From NCBI GenBank assembly GCA_001771985.1, contig MERG01000432.1:1-36834 (forward strand): a stretch of DNA of 36,834 nucleotides, given 5' to 3'. This stretch comes from Betaproteobacteria bacterium RIFCSPLOWO2_12_FULL_62_13. Its GTDB lineage: Bacteria; Pseudomonadota; Gammaproteobacteria; Burkholderiales; SG8-41. The notes beneath the pieces were generated by a model. It was not told the DNA's origin, did not search any database, and saw nothing but the letters and a program-made list of their open reading frames with translations. Positions 19,656-28,720 of the stretch are shown here, piece by piece. The position numbers and the translations under genes were made by a program. The stretch's first letter is position 1. Each line of letters opens with the position of its first letter.

Positions 19656-21482
19656 TCAGGCGCGTCCCGGCGAGAGGTAGCAGGCCGCAGAGAAAGCGGG
19701 CAGGCGCCCTGCGGCGAGCGCCGCCGCGGTGTCCGCGGCTTCGCAGCGGAGCAGCGCGCCCGCCGGGGGCGCGGCAAGAGGAACGCTTCCCTGCGAAAGA
19801 TTCAGGTACAGGCGTAAGCTACTGCCGTCGCCCAGGCGCCATTGCGCTGTCAGCGCACCCGCCCCGAGCACGCGAAACTCGCCTGAGTCTCCCCGCATCG
19901 CCGCGAGCCGCGGCAGCAGGTGCTCGCGGCGAAGCGCGAGCAGATCCCGATAGAGCGCGAGCCAGCGCGCATGTGGCATGCGAGGCCGGCACGCCCAGTC
20001 GAGTTTGCTTCGGGTGAAGGTCTCCGGGTCGTTGGGATCGGGAATTCCCGCCCGCGCGGCCGGGTCTGCGAAGCGAGCAAAGCGGGCGAACTCGCGCCGC
20101 CGCCCCTCGGTTACCGCCTGAGCGAGTTCCGGTCCAAGATCGCAGAAAAACAGGAACGGCGTTGCCGCACCGAACTCCTCGCCCATGAACAAGAGCGGCG
20201 GGCTCGGGGCAAGCAGCCATGCAACAGTGGCGGCACGCAATGCCTCGTCCGCTGCCAAGGAGGCGAGCCGCTCGCCGAAGGCGCGGTTGCCGACCTGGTC
20301 ATGGGTTTGCAGGAACGACACGAATGCGCTCAGGGGTAGCTGCGCGCTCGGTTCGCCACGCGGGGTGCGGTTACGATGCGCCGACTCTTCACCCTGGTAG
20401 GCGAAGCCTTGTGTGAGACAGCGCCCGAGATGGCGCGTCGCGGCCTGCGCGTAATCGGCATAGTAACCGTCGGTCTCGCCGGTAAGCAGAACGTGAAACG
20501 CGTGATGAACGTCGTCGTTCCACTGCGCGTCGAAAAAACGCGCCCTTCCGTCCGATGCCCGTTCCAGATAGCGCGCCTGGTTCTTGTCGTTCTCCAGCAC
20601 GAGATGCACGCAGCGCTCGCGCGCCGGCCCGCCGCGCACAGCCTCCGCGAGCTCGGCCAGGATGTGCGGGTCGGAATCGTCCACGATCGCGTGCACCGCA
20701 TCCAGGCGCAGGCCGTCGAAGTGGTATTCCTCGAGCCAGTAGAGCGCATTGTGAATGAAGAAATCGCGCACGGTGCGCGAGTGCGGCCCGTCGAAGTTGA
20801 TCGCCGCACCCCACGGGGTGTGGTGCCTCTCCGTGAAGAACTGCGGCGCGTAAAGGTGCAGGTAATTGCCCTCCGGCCCGAAGTGATTGTAAACGACGTC
20901 CAGCAGCACCATCAGACCGCGCGCGTGCGCTGCGTCGATCAGCGCCTTCAGATCTTCGGGGCGGCCGTAGCAGCCGTCTGGCGCAAACGGCAGCACGCCG
21001 TCATACCCCCAGTTGCGCACGCCCGGAAAGTCCGCGACCGGCATGAGCTCGATCGCGGTGACGCCCAACCGGGCCAGTTCGTCGAGGCGTCCGACTGCAG
21101 CGCGAAAAGTCCCTTCCGGCGTGAACGCTCCGACGTGGAGTTCGTAAATTACCGCTTCCTCCCACGGGCGTCCTCGCCATCCGCGGTCCTGCCATCGATA
21201 CCCAAGGGGATCGATGACCTCACTTGGTCCGTGCACGTCTTGCGGCTGGTAGCGCGAAGCGGGGTCCGGCACCAATCGCCCCGCGCCGACGTCGAACCGG
21301 TAGCGCGTGCCAGCCGCAGCGCCGGCCGTCGCAAGTTCGTGCCAGCCATCGGCGCTTGCGAGCATGGGCAAGCTCTCCTCGCGATCGGGGAACGATAGCC
21401 GCAGGCTGACGCGCGACACCGCCGGCGCCCATAAGCGGAAGCGCACTTCACCACTTGCGAGAAGCTGCGCGCCCAACGGCAT
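19656..21482 (-). CDS. treZ: Maltooligosyltrehalose trehalohydrolase (TreZ)
   Basis: EVRFRLWAPAVSRVSL, YELHVGAFTPEGTFRAAV, GLRLDAVHAIVDDSDPHIL; the longer ORF start (21689) lies in repeat DNA, start MPLGAQ preferred. Confidence 0.94.
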   Translation of the reverse strand: MPLGAQLLASGEVRFRLWAPAVSRVSLRLSFPDREESLPMLASADGWHELATAGAAAGTRYRFDVGAGRLVPDPASRYQPQDVHGPSEVIDPLGYRWQDRGWRGRPWEEAVIYELHVGAFTPEGTFRAAVGRLDELARLGVTAIELMPVADFPGVRNWGYDGVLPFAPDGCYGRPEDLKALIDAAHARGLMVLLDVVYNHFGPEGNYLHLYAPQFFTERHHTPWGAAINFDGPHSRTVRDFFIHNALYWLEEYHFDGLRLDAVHAIVDDSDPHILAELAEAVRGGPARERCVHLVLENDKNQARYLERASDGRARFFDAQWNDDVHHAFHVLLTGETDGYYADYAQAATRHLGRCLTQGFAYQGEESAHRNRTPRGEPSAQLPLSAFVSFLQTHDQVGNRAFGERLASLAADEALRAATVAWLLAPSPPLLFMGEEFGAATPFLFFCDLGPELAQAVTEGRRREFARFARFADPAARAGIPDPNDPETFTRSKLDWACRPRMPHARWLALYRDLLALRREHLLPRLAAMRGDSGEFRVLGAGALTAQWRLGDGSSLRLYLNLSQGSVPLAAPPAGALLRCEAADTAAALAAGRLPAFSAACYLSPGRA

Positions 21483-21565
21483 CTCGTGCCGGCGGCGCAG
21501 GATGTGGTGCTTTGCCACTTGCTGTCCAGTATCCTGAGTCGTTAATTCATCGCACAATTCTGGAC

Positions 21566-21702
21566 GTAGAAGGTCGGGGTACGCGCAGCGTTCCCCGACA
21601 TCCACTTCGCGCCTGCCTGCCGCGTGCCTGTGCGTCGCACGCAGACAGGCGCGCGGCGCAGGCAGGTCAGGTAGCCGCGGATGCGGCAACCTGACCTACA
21701 CA
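21566..21702 (-). repeat. Three-hairpin intergenic repeat, copy A
   Basis: Inverted pairs GTCGGGG/CCCCGAC (21573/21593), long GC palindrome 21610-21666, GTCAGGTAGCCGC/GCGGCAACCTGAC (21666/21683); homologous in inverse orientation to 35160-35267. Confidence 0.85.
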
Positions 21703-21737
21703 TTCTCGACGCGAGCGGCTCCAAGAATTCTGCATTA

Positions 21738-21769
21738 GGAATTTGTCCGACCCAAGTCCGACAAATTCC
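21738..21769 (-). other. Stem-loop just downstream of glgX (possible terminator or protein site)
   Basis: GGAATTTGTC...GACAAATTCC inverted repeat enclosing the direct repeat GTCCGAC-CCAA-GTCCGAC. Confidence 0.5.
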
Positions 21770-21787
21770 CAGCGATCAACGATTCCC

Positions 21788-23947
21788 CTACCGTTCCGCG
21801 CCAGCCCGAGCGGCGAGCTTCTGTTCCTGAAGGAGCGCGAGTGAGCGTCCTTTCAGGGCGTACGGATGCGCTGGATCGAATACACCGTCCCGCGCGAGGC
21901 CGTCCTGGTACGAGGTGTCCATCACCACCAGCCAGCGCGAGCCGGCCGCGAATCGCGGCGGCTGGAACGCGATATCGTCGTGATGGGCGTTGAACAGCAC
22001 CAGGAAGTTGCTGTCGAGGACCGGCCGGCCGAAATCGTCGGTTTCGGCGAGTCCGTCACCTGCCAGGTACACGCCCAGGCAGTGCGCTTCGTGCTTGTTC
22101 CACTCCTCCTCGGTCATTTCGACCCCGCTTGGCGTCAGCCACACCACATCTTTGACGTCCGAGCCATGGATCGGCCGGCCTTCGAAGAAATTCCGCCGCC
22201 GGAACACGCGATGCTGGCGGCGCAGCCGGATCATGCGCCGGACGAAGTCGAGCAGCCGGCGCCGGTCCTCGGTGAGCGTCCAGTCGAGCCACGAGATTTC
22301 GTTGTCCTGGCAGTAGGCATTATTGTTGCCGCGCTGGGTGCGGCCGATCTCGTCGCCGGCAGCGAGCATCGGCACCCCCTGCGAGAGCAGCAGCGTCGCA
22401 AGCAAATTGCGTTTCTGGCGGGCGCGCAGCGCATTTATCCCCGGATCGCCGGTGTCGCCTTCGACCCCGCAGTTCCACGAAAGATTGTTGTTGTGTCCGT
22501 CGCGGTTGTCCTCCAGGTTGGCTTCGTTGTGCTTTTCGTTGTACGAGGCGAGGTCGTCAAGCGTGAAGCCGTCGTGACACGTGATGAAGTTGATGCTGGC
22601 ATGGGGACGGCGACCGCTCCTGCCATAAAGGTCGCTCGAGCCGGTGAGCCGGCGCGCGAACTCGCCGATCAGTCCGCCGTCACTCTTCCAGTAGGCGCGC
22701 ATGGTGTCCCGATACTTGTCGTTCCACTCGGTCCAGCCGACCGGGAAGTTTCCGACCTGATAGCCGCCCTGTCCGAGGTCCCATGGTTCGGCGATCAGCT
22801 TCACCAGCGACAGAACCGGATCCTGGCGAATGATGTCGAAGAACGCGCCGAGACGATCCACCTCGTGCAGCTCGCGCGCAAGCGCCGAGGCGAGATCGAA
22901 GCGGAATCCGTCCACGTGCATCTCGATGACCCAGTAACGCAGCGAGTCCATGATGAGCTGCAGAACCCGCGGATGCTGCATGTTGAGCGTATTGCCGCAA
23001 CCCGTGAAGTCGACGTAGCGGCGGGGCTCACCCGGTTGAAGCCGGTAGTACGATACGTTGTCGACGCCGCGAAAACACAGGGTGGGCCCGAGGTGATTGC
23101 CCTCGCCTGTATGGTTATACACGACATCGAGGATCACTTCGATTCCGGCTCCGTGCAGCGCCTTCACCATAGTCTTGAACTCGGACACCCGCCCGGTCGC
23201 CGAGTAGCGGTTGTCGGGAGCAAAAAAACCAATCGAGTTATAACCCCAATAGTTGCGCAGCCCGTCCCGCACCAGGCGCCGGTCGTCGACGAAAGCGTGC
23301 ACCGGCATCAATTCGACCGTGGTAACGCCCAACCGCTTCAGGTGCTCGATCACCGGCACCGTAGCGAGGCCCGCATAAGTGCCGCGCAGGGCCGGCGGCA
23401 CTTCCGGATGCTGCATCGTGAATCCCTTCACGTGCAGCTCATAAATTACCGTCTCATGCCACGGGATGCCGGGGCGACGGTCATCGCTCCAGGTGAAAGC
23501 CGGGTCGATAATGCGGCACTTCGGCATTCCGGGCGCAGAGTCGCGGCGATCAATCGAAAGATCTTCGCGCTCGTGCCCGACCCGGTAGCCGTAGTGGGCA
23601 TCGCTCCAGTTGATCGACCCAACCAGCCATCTTGCATATGGGTCAAGCAGCAGTTTGTTGGGATTGAAGCGGTGGCCCGACTGCGGCCGATAGGGCCCGT
23701 ATGCGCGATAGCCATAGAGCATGCCCGGGCGCGCCTCGGGCAGGTAGCAGTGCCACACCTGGTCGGTGTACTCCTTGAATACGATGCGCTGAATCTCGCG
23801 CCGGCCCTTTTCGTCGAAGATGCACAACTCCACCTTTTCGGCGTGCTCCGAAAACAACGCGAAGTTGACCCCCTGGCCGTCCCAGGTCGCGCCGCGCGGA
23901 TGGGGGCGCCCCGGCCATACCGCCGTGACAGGACCGTTTGAGCTCAT
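21788..23947 (-). CDS. glgX: Glycogen debranching protein (GlgX/TreX type)
   Basis: HPRGATWDGQGVNFALFSEHAEKVELCIFD, YELHVKGFT, GFRFDLASAL, LIAEPWDLGQGGYQVGNFP; preferred start MSSNGPV. Confidence 0.95.
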   Translation of the reverse strand: MSSNGPVTAVWPGRPHPRGATWDGQGVNFALFSEHAEKVELCIFDEKGRREIQRIVFKEYTDQVWHCYLPEARPGMLYGYRAYGPYRPQSGHRFNPNKLLLDPYARWLVGSINWSDAHYGYRVGHEREDLSIDRRDSAPGMPKCRIIDPAFTWSDDRRPGIPWHETVIYELHVKGFTMQHPEVPPALRGTYAGLATVPVIEHLKRLGVTTVELMPVHAFVDDRRLVRDGLRNYWGYNSIGFFAPDNRYSATGRVSEFKTMVKALHGAGIEVILDVVYNHTGEGNHLGPTLCFRGVDNVSYYRLQPGEPRRYVDFTGCGNTLNMQHPRVLQLIMDSLRYWVIEMHVDGFRFDLASALARELHEVDRLGAFFDIIRQDPVLSLVKLIAEPWDLGQGGYQVGNFPVGWTEWNDKYRDTMRAYWKSDGGLIGEFARRLTGSSDLYGRSGRRPHASINFITCHDGFTLDDLASYNEKHNEANLEDNRDGHNNNLSWNCGVEGDTGDPGINALRARQKRNLLATLLLSQGVPMLAAGDEIGRTQRGNNNAYCQDNEISWLDWTLTEDRRRLLDFVRRMIRLRRQHRVFRRRNFFEGRPIHGSDVKDVVWLTPSGVEMTEEEWNKHEAHCLGVYLAGDGLAETDDFGRPVLDSNFLVLFNAHHDDIAFQPPRFAAGSRWLVVMDTSYQDGLARDGVFDPAHPYALKGRSLALLQEQKLAARAGAER

Positions 23948-24086
23948 TGCCTGCTCCGTCTCGAGTCGCGTATTTCCGGCATGTCTTCGCCGCTTTTCAC
24001 AACGCATGACTCATGTCGGATGAAACAGGCGACGACGAGATTCGCGGCACCGGACGCGGGCACGAGCGCCAATTCTGCATCTTGCA

Positions 24087-24770
24087 CTATCGCCTCTCCT
24101 CCTTGGTGCCTCTGGGCCACCAGCGCTCAAGCAGCTCCGCCGCCCATTTCTGGCCACCTATGCCGAAGGCCAGGGCGAGCGCAAAGACGATGCCGGCGAG
24201 GATGATGAGAAAGCTCTGCCGAACGATTTCCCCGCCGACATTGATCTGTTCGAGTGCAATCAGCACCACGAACCCGAGGATTGCGTACTGCGCGAATTTC
24301 CCGAGCAGGTCGGCATCCTGTATGCCTATGTTCCTGCAGTAAGCGATCACGGTGTTGCAGATGAAGCGCGCGAAATACGCGCCGAAAGCGAGGATCAGCA
24401 GCGCGACGATGACCTTGGGGACGAATAGCACGACCTGGCGAAGCAGATCGGTGACGTAGGTGAGTCCGAGGCTGTTGAAGCCGATGATCAGCGCCGCCAG
24501 GATCACCAGCCAGTACATGAGCGCGGCGAAAATCCAGGTGGTATCCCGCTGGATGCCTCCCTGCTGCAGGAATCCATCCATACCCGCGCGTTCGGTGAGC
24601 ACGTGGAAGTTGATCGCACGCAGGCCCTTGACGACCGCCAACCTGGCGAGTTTCGCGAGCATCCACCCTGCGACGACTACCAGCACGGCCAGCGCCAGTT
24701 TGGGCAAAAACTGGCCGACCTGCACGAGGAACGCCCGTACGGGCTCCAACAACATGTCGATCCTGTTCAT
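24087..24770 (-). CDS. Conserved TM-helix / MscS-like membrane protein lacking an evident MscS beta domain
   Basis: 227 aa; FVPKVIVALLILAFGAYFARFI and GIVFALALAFGIGGQKWA. Confidence 0.8.
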   Translation of the reverse strand: MNRIDMLLEPVRAFLVQVGQFLPKLALAVLVVVAGWMLAKLARLAVVKGLRAINFHVLTERAGMDGFLQQGGIQRDTTWIFAALMYWLVILAALIIGFNSLGLTYVTDLLRQVVLFVPKVIVALLILAFGAYFARFICNTVIAYCRNIGIQDADLLGKFAQYAILGFVVLIALEQINVGGEIVRQSFLIILAGIVFALALAFGIGGQKWAAELLERWWPRGTKEERR

Positions 24771-24790
24771 GACACCCTCCTTTCCCTATT

Positions 24791-24958
24791 CGTGAAATCG
24801 TCAGTTCGTGAGATCGTTAGCGCGTGAGGTCGTGAGATCGTGAGTTGAGTTCACCGCTCTTCCGACTTCCCGCTCTTACGCTCTCCCGATTTCCCGCTCT
24901 CCCGCTCTCACCCTTTCACGCCCTCCCGCTTTGACGCCCTCACGCTCTTACGCCCTCG
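24791..24958. repeat. Degenerate octamer array in two head-to-head inverted blocks
   Basis: Plus strand: 7 units ~CGTGAGAT (24791-24846), 1 junction unit, 13 units ~CGCTCTCN (24855-24958); reverse complement of the second block is ~CGNGAGAG. Confidence 0.85.
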
Positions 24959-27900
24959 GCCAGACCGGTCAGGGCGAGAATGCCCTGGAGGGGAATGCCA
25001 ACCCAGCCCGGGCGGTTGTTGAGTTCGTAACGTACTTCGTAAAACGCCTTTTCCAATTCGAACAGGTCGAGCAGCCCGCGCACTTCCTCGAAGGAAGCGT
25101 AAAGTCCGCTGTCGCGTGACCGTTCCTCGTACGCCCTGAGGAATTCACGGCGCGCTTCCGATTCCCAACCGCGCGCCATGGGCGCGAGTCTGGCGGTGTC
25201 CTCGTGTCCCTGCACGGCGCTTCTCAGCGCCGTCCAATGCGCATAGTTGAACGAGCGCAGCATGCCGGCTACGTCGCGCAGCGGGGAGTGTTTCTGTCTG
25301 CGCTCCGCAAGCGGGCGCGCCGGTTCGCCTTCGAAATCGATGATCACGAAGTCGTTATTGGCCAGCAGCGCCTGCCCGAGATGATAGTCGCCGTGATTGC
25401 GGATCTTGAGCGCCTGGCCCGCCGACGCGGTGCAGGCTTCGATCCGTGTCAGCAACTGCTGGCGCTGCCCGATCAATTCCCTGGCGTCCTTGCGCGACGG
25501 CAAGGTCAATTCGCCCAGGCGCCGATCCAGCACTTCGAGCGTCGCGACCGCCTCTTCCTGCGCGTGCTTGCGCCACTGGGCGAGATCGTCGGACGCGACC
25601 GGTTCAGGGTCGAAGGCTGGATCGCCCGTGCGCAGGGCGAGCGCCCGGTGCAGCTCCGCGGTGCGGGTCCCCAAGGTGTGGATAAGCGAGAGGTAGCCGC
25701 CGTGCACGTCCGCACGCGGCGGCTCGGCCGCGTTGCGCCACTGATCCAGGAAACGCTCGAGATAGTCGAGGGTGTAGCTCCAGAAATCGCCTTGGTTCGG
25801 GACGTAGGCCTGCAGCAGTGCAAGCGTTGTCGACGTGCCGTCGGCCGCCACCGACTCCAGCGCCCCCGCCAACGGCACGCAACCTGCGAAGTGCGCCACC
25901 TCGGTGAGAAATCGGCCGATTTCGAGTTCGGGATTCACGCCCGGCCGCAAGCGGCGATAGCCTTTAAGGAACAGGCGCCCTCCCAGCGCGACGATGGTGT
26001 TGCTGCTCTGCGCCTGCGGACGGTTCACCGCAAGCGTGCCGATGTCCGTGCCCGCGATCTCGCCAAAGACGCGCGTTGGGATAAAGCGCAACAATCCGCG
26101 CGCAGTGGCGACCTCCCGCCCGGCGCCGATCGCCTCCACCACCGCGCGGCAAAAGGCCTCGTCGCCAAAGGCATCGCCCAACACTCCAACGTTCGCCTGC
26201 TGGCGCACCTTGGCCACCGTTGCCGGCGCAAGACCGCGCATGCGCTCCTCTTCGCCGTCTTCCCAGGCAAGCGCAAGCGGCAAAAAGTAGCTCGCAGGTT
26301 CCGCAGCTCCTATGATGTCGAGCAGTGCAATCAGCCACTGCTGCCCTCCGGCCTCCCAGAGCACGTGGTCGGACAACGCGGCGCGCTTTACCTGCTCGCC
26401 TTTGGCGGCGTACCACCGCTGCGACTCGAGATAGCGCGGCAGCACCTCCTGCTCCAGTTGCGCGCGGACCTTCTCGGCCATGCCGATGCGCCACGGCACG
26501 ACGCGGTCGCGGAAAAAGCTTGTCCATCCGTCGAACAGCACCAGCACCGGCAGGTCTTCGCGCGGCAGACGCTCCTCGTGCCAACGCGGCACCTCGACGT
26601 CGGCGGCAAGACGGAACCAGTAGAAACCATGCGCGGGCAGCGACAGCATGTAGGGCAAATCTCCGATCGGTGGGAACGCGGTGCGGCCCGCCATCTCGAC
26701 CGGCACGCGCCCGCGAAACCGCGCGAGATCGAGCTCCACCGGCTGCGCTGACCGCCCCAGGTTGGCCACGCACAGGATCGCCTCGTCGCCGAACTCGCGC
26801 AAATACGCGAGGACCTTGCGGTTGCCCGGCCTGAGAAAGGCGAGCCGGCCGCGTCCGAAGGCCTTGCTCGTCTTGCGCATGGCGAGGATGCGCTTCATCC
26901 AGTTGAGCAGCGAGGAAGGGTCGCGCGCCTGAGCTTCCACATTCACCGCCTCGTAGCCGTACACCGGATCCATGATCGGCGGCAGGAAAAGCCGCTGCGG
27001 GTCGGCGCGCGAGAATCCGGCGTTGCGATCCGGGCTCCACTGCATGGGCGTGCGCACCCCGTTGCGGTCGCCGAGAAAAATGTTGTCGCCCATCCCGATC
27101 TCGTCGCCGTAATAGATGATGGGCGAGCCCGGCATCGACAGCAGCAGGCTGTTCATAAGCTTGATGCGATCCAGATCGTTCTCCATCAAAGGCGCGAGCC
27201 GCCGCCGAATCCCCAGATTGATGCGTGCGCGCGCGTCCGCGGCATACATTCGATACATGTAGTCGCGCTCCCTGCTGGTCACCATCTCGAGCGTGAGTTC
27301 GTCGTGGTTGCGCAGGAAGATCGCCCACTGGGAGGTGTCGGGGATGTCGGGCGTCTGCCGCATGATCTCGACCACCGGGTGGCGGTCCTCCTGCGCGATA
27401 GCCATGTAGATCCGGGGCATTAACGGAAAGTGGTAGGCCATGTGGCACTCGTCACCATCGCCGAAATACTCGCGCACGTCCTCGGGCCACTGGTTGGCCT
27501 CGGCAAGCAACAACCGGCTTTCGTAGTGCGCGTCGAGCAAGGCGCGGATCTGCTTGATTAGGGTGTGGGTCTCGGGGAGGTTTTCGTTGTTGGTGCGCTC
27601 GCGCTCGCACAGGTACGGAATGGCATCCAGCCGGAATCCGTCCACACCCATGTCGAGCCAGAAGCGCATCACCCGGAACACCGCCTTCAGCACGTTCGGA
27701 TTGTCGAAGTTGAGGTCGGGCTGGTGGCTGAAGAATCGATGCCAGTAGTAGGCCTTGGCAACCGGGTCCCACGCCCAGTTCGAAGTTTCGGTGTCGGTGA
27801 AGATGATGCGCGTACCCCGGAACTTCTGGTCGGTGTCGCTCCACACATAAAAATTCCGTTTCGAGGAACCGGGGGGCGCGCGGCGCGCGGCCTGGAACCA

Positions 27901-28290
27901 CGGGTGCTGGTCGGAGGTGTGGTTGATGACCAGCTCGGTAATCACCTTCAGCCCGCAGCGGCGCGCTTCTCGCAGCATGGCACGAAAGTCGTTGCGGGTG
28001 CCATATTGCGGGTGAATGTTGCGGTAGTCGGCGACGTCGTAGCCGTCGTCCTTGAGCGGTGACGGATAGAACGGCAGGAGCCAGATCGTGTTGACGCCGA
28101 GGTCCCTGATGTAGTCGAGCTTCGACGCGAGGCCGCGGAAGTCGCCGATGCCGTCGTCGTTGGAGTCGGAGAAGGCCTTGACGTGCATCTGATAGATGAC
28201 TGCATCCTTGTACCAGAGGGCATCCCCGGCCGCCGGCGCCTCCTCAACGCGCGGCGCCTGCTGCAGGGGCTGCGTGTCCGGCGCGTTCAT
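24940..28290 (-). CDS. Trehalose synthase (TreS) - maltokinase (Mak/Pep2) fusion
   Basis: Tre[46 protein letters not shown]. Maltokinase: [50 protein letters not shown]. Start MNAPDTQ preferred over 28347. Confidence 0.96.
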   Translation of the reverse strand: MNAPDTQPLQQAPRVEEAPAAGDALWYKDAVIYQMHVKAFSDSNDDGIGDFRGLASKLDYIRDLGVNTIWLLPFYPSPLKDDGYDVADYRNIHPQYGTRNDFRAMLREARRCGLKVITELVINHTSDQHPWFQAARRAPPGSSKRNFYVWSDTDQKFRGTRIIFTDTETSNWAWDPVAKAYYWHRFFSHQPDLNFDNPNVLKAVFRVMRFWLDMGVDGFRLDAIPYLCERERTNNENLPETHTLIKQIRALLDAHYESRLLLAEANQWPEDVREYFGDGDECHMAYHFPLMPRIYMAIAQEDRHPVVEIMRQTPDIPDTSQWAIFLRNHDELTLEMVTSRERDYMYRMYAADARARINLGIRRRLAPLMENDLDRIKLMNSLLLSMPGSPIIYYGDEIGMGDNIFLGDRNGVRTPMQWSPDRNAGFSRADPQRLFLPPIMDPVYGYEAVNVEAQARDPSSLLNWMKRILAMRKTSKAFGRGRLAFLRPGNRKVLAYLREFGDEAILCVANLGRSAQPVELDLARFRGRVPVEMAGRTAFPPIGDLPYMLSLPAHGFYWFRLAADVEVPRWHEERLPREDLPVLVLFDGWTSFFRDRVVPWRIGMAEKVRAQLEQEVLPRYLESQRWYAAKGEQVKRAALSDHVLWEAGGQQWLIALLDIIGAAEPASYFLPLALAWEDGEEERMRGLAPATVAKVRQQANVGVLGDAFGDEAFCRAVVEAIGAGREVATARGLLRFIPTRVFGEIAGTDIGTLAVNRPQAQSSNTIVALGGRLFLKGYRRLRPGVNPELEIGRFLTEVAHFAGCVPLAGALESVAADGTSTTLALLQAYVPNQGDFWSYTLDYLERFLDQWRNAAEPPRADVHGGYLSLIHTLGTRTAELHRALALRTGDPAFDPEPVASDDLAQWRKHAQEEAVATLEVLDRRLGELTLPSRKDARELIGQRQQLLTRIEACTASAGQALKIRNHGDYHLGQALLANNDFVIIDFEGEPARPLAERRQKHSPLRDVAGMLRSFNYAHWTALRSAVQGHEDTARLAPMARGWESEARREFLRAYEERSRDSGLYASFEEVRGLLDLFELEKAFYEVRYELNNRPGWVGIPLQGILALTGLAEGVRA

Positions 28291-28307
28291 GAAGCCTCCA
28301 TGGTTAG

Positions 28308-28720
28308 AGTCCCTAACATAATGAGGCACGTGTGCGTTGCGAGCCAAAATTGTGGATGACGCGAAGGACGGCGCAGGTCATATCGCGAATATGGCCAAGC
28401 CGGCCGACAAAGTGTCCCGCGTAGGGCGGAGCAGGTTCCAACAGCTTCATCGTTGGATGCGACCCCGAAGCGGGACATGAGCGCGCCATCATACGCGGGA
28501 CTCACACGCGCCTGCGCGGTCGCATCCCCGCAAGCGGGGCCCCTGCTCCACGCTCCGGCGCGCCGCGATTTTGGCCGCAACCCGAAGGGCTGGCACGAGT
28601 TTTCGCCCATGGCTTTGTCGCTCACCTTGCCAATATTCGCGATATTGGCTGCGGCGAGCTTCGCGCCCTGAGCGAAAATCGTGACAGCGCATCACGCGTC
28701 TCATTATGTTAGGGACTCTT
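28308..28720. mobile_element. ~413-bp imperfect palindrome / MITE-like element with perfect terminal inverted repeats and TTA flanks
   Basis: GAGTCCCTAACATAATGAG at the left end and CTCATTATGTTAGGGACTC at the right; inner arms ATATCGCGAATAT...GACAAAG / CTTTGTC...ATATTCGCGATAT and GGATGCGACC / GGTCGCATCC. Confidence 0.75.

Noticed and set aside
21866-23941. 691-aa plus-strand ORF
   Set aside because: Antisense to glgX across almost its full length; no recognisable domain.
24791-24958. CRISPR-like array
   Set aside because: Units are 8 nt, contiguous and degenerate, with no spacers and no cas genes.
25204-26751. 515-aa plus-strand ORF
   Set aside because: Antisense shadow of the maltokinase half of treS-mak.
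25964-27448. 494-aa minus-strand ORF in another frame
   Set aside because: Out-of-frame reading inside treS-mak, arginine/alanine rich, no domain.
28287-28625. 112-aa ORF in the treS-mak/glgE gap
   Set aside because: Falls within the palindromic element; the apparent protein is a by-product of the repeat and has no domain.
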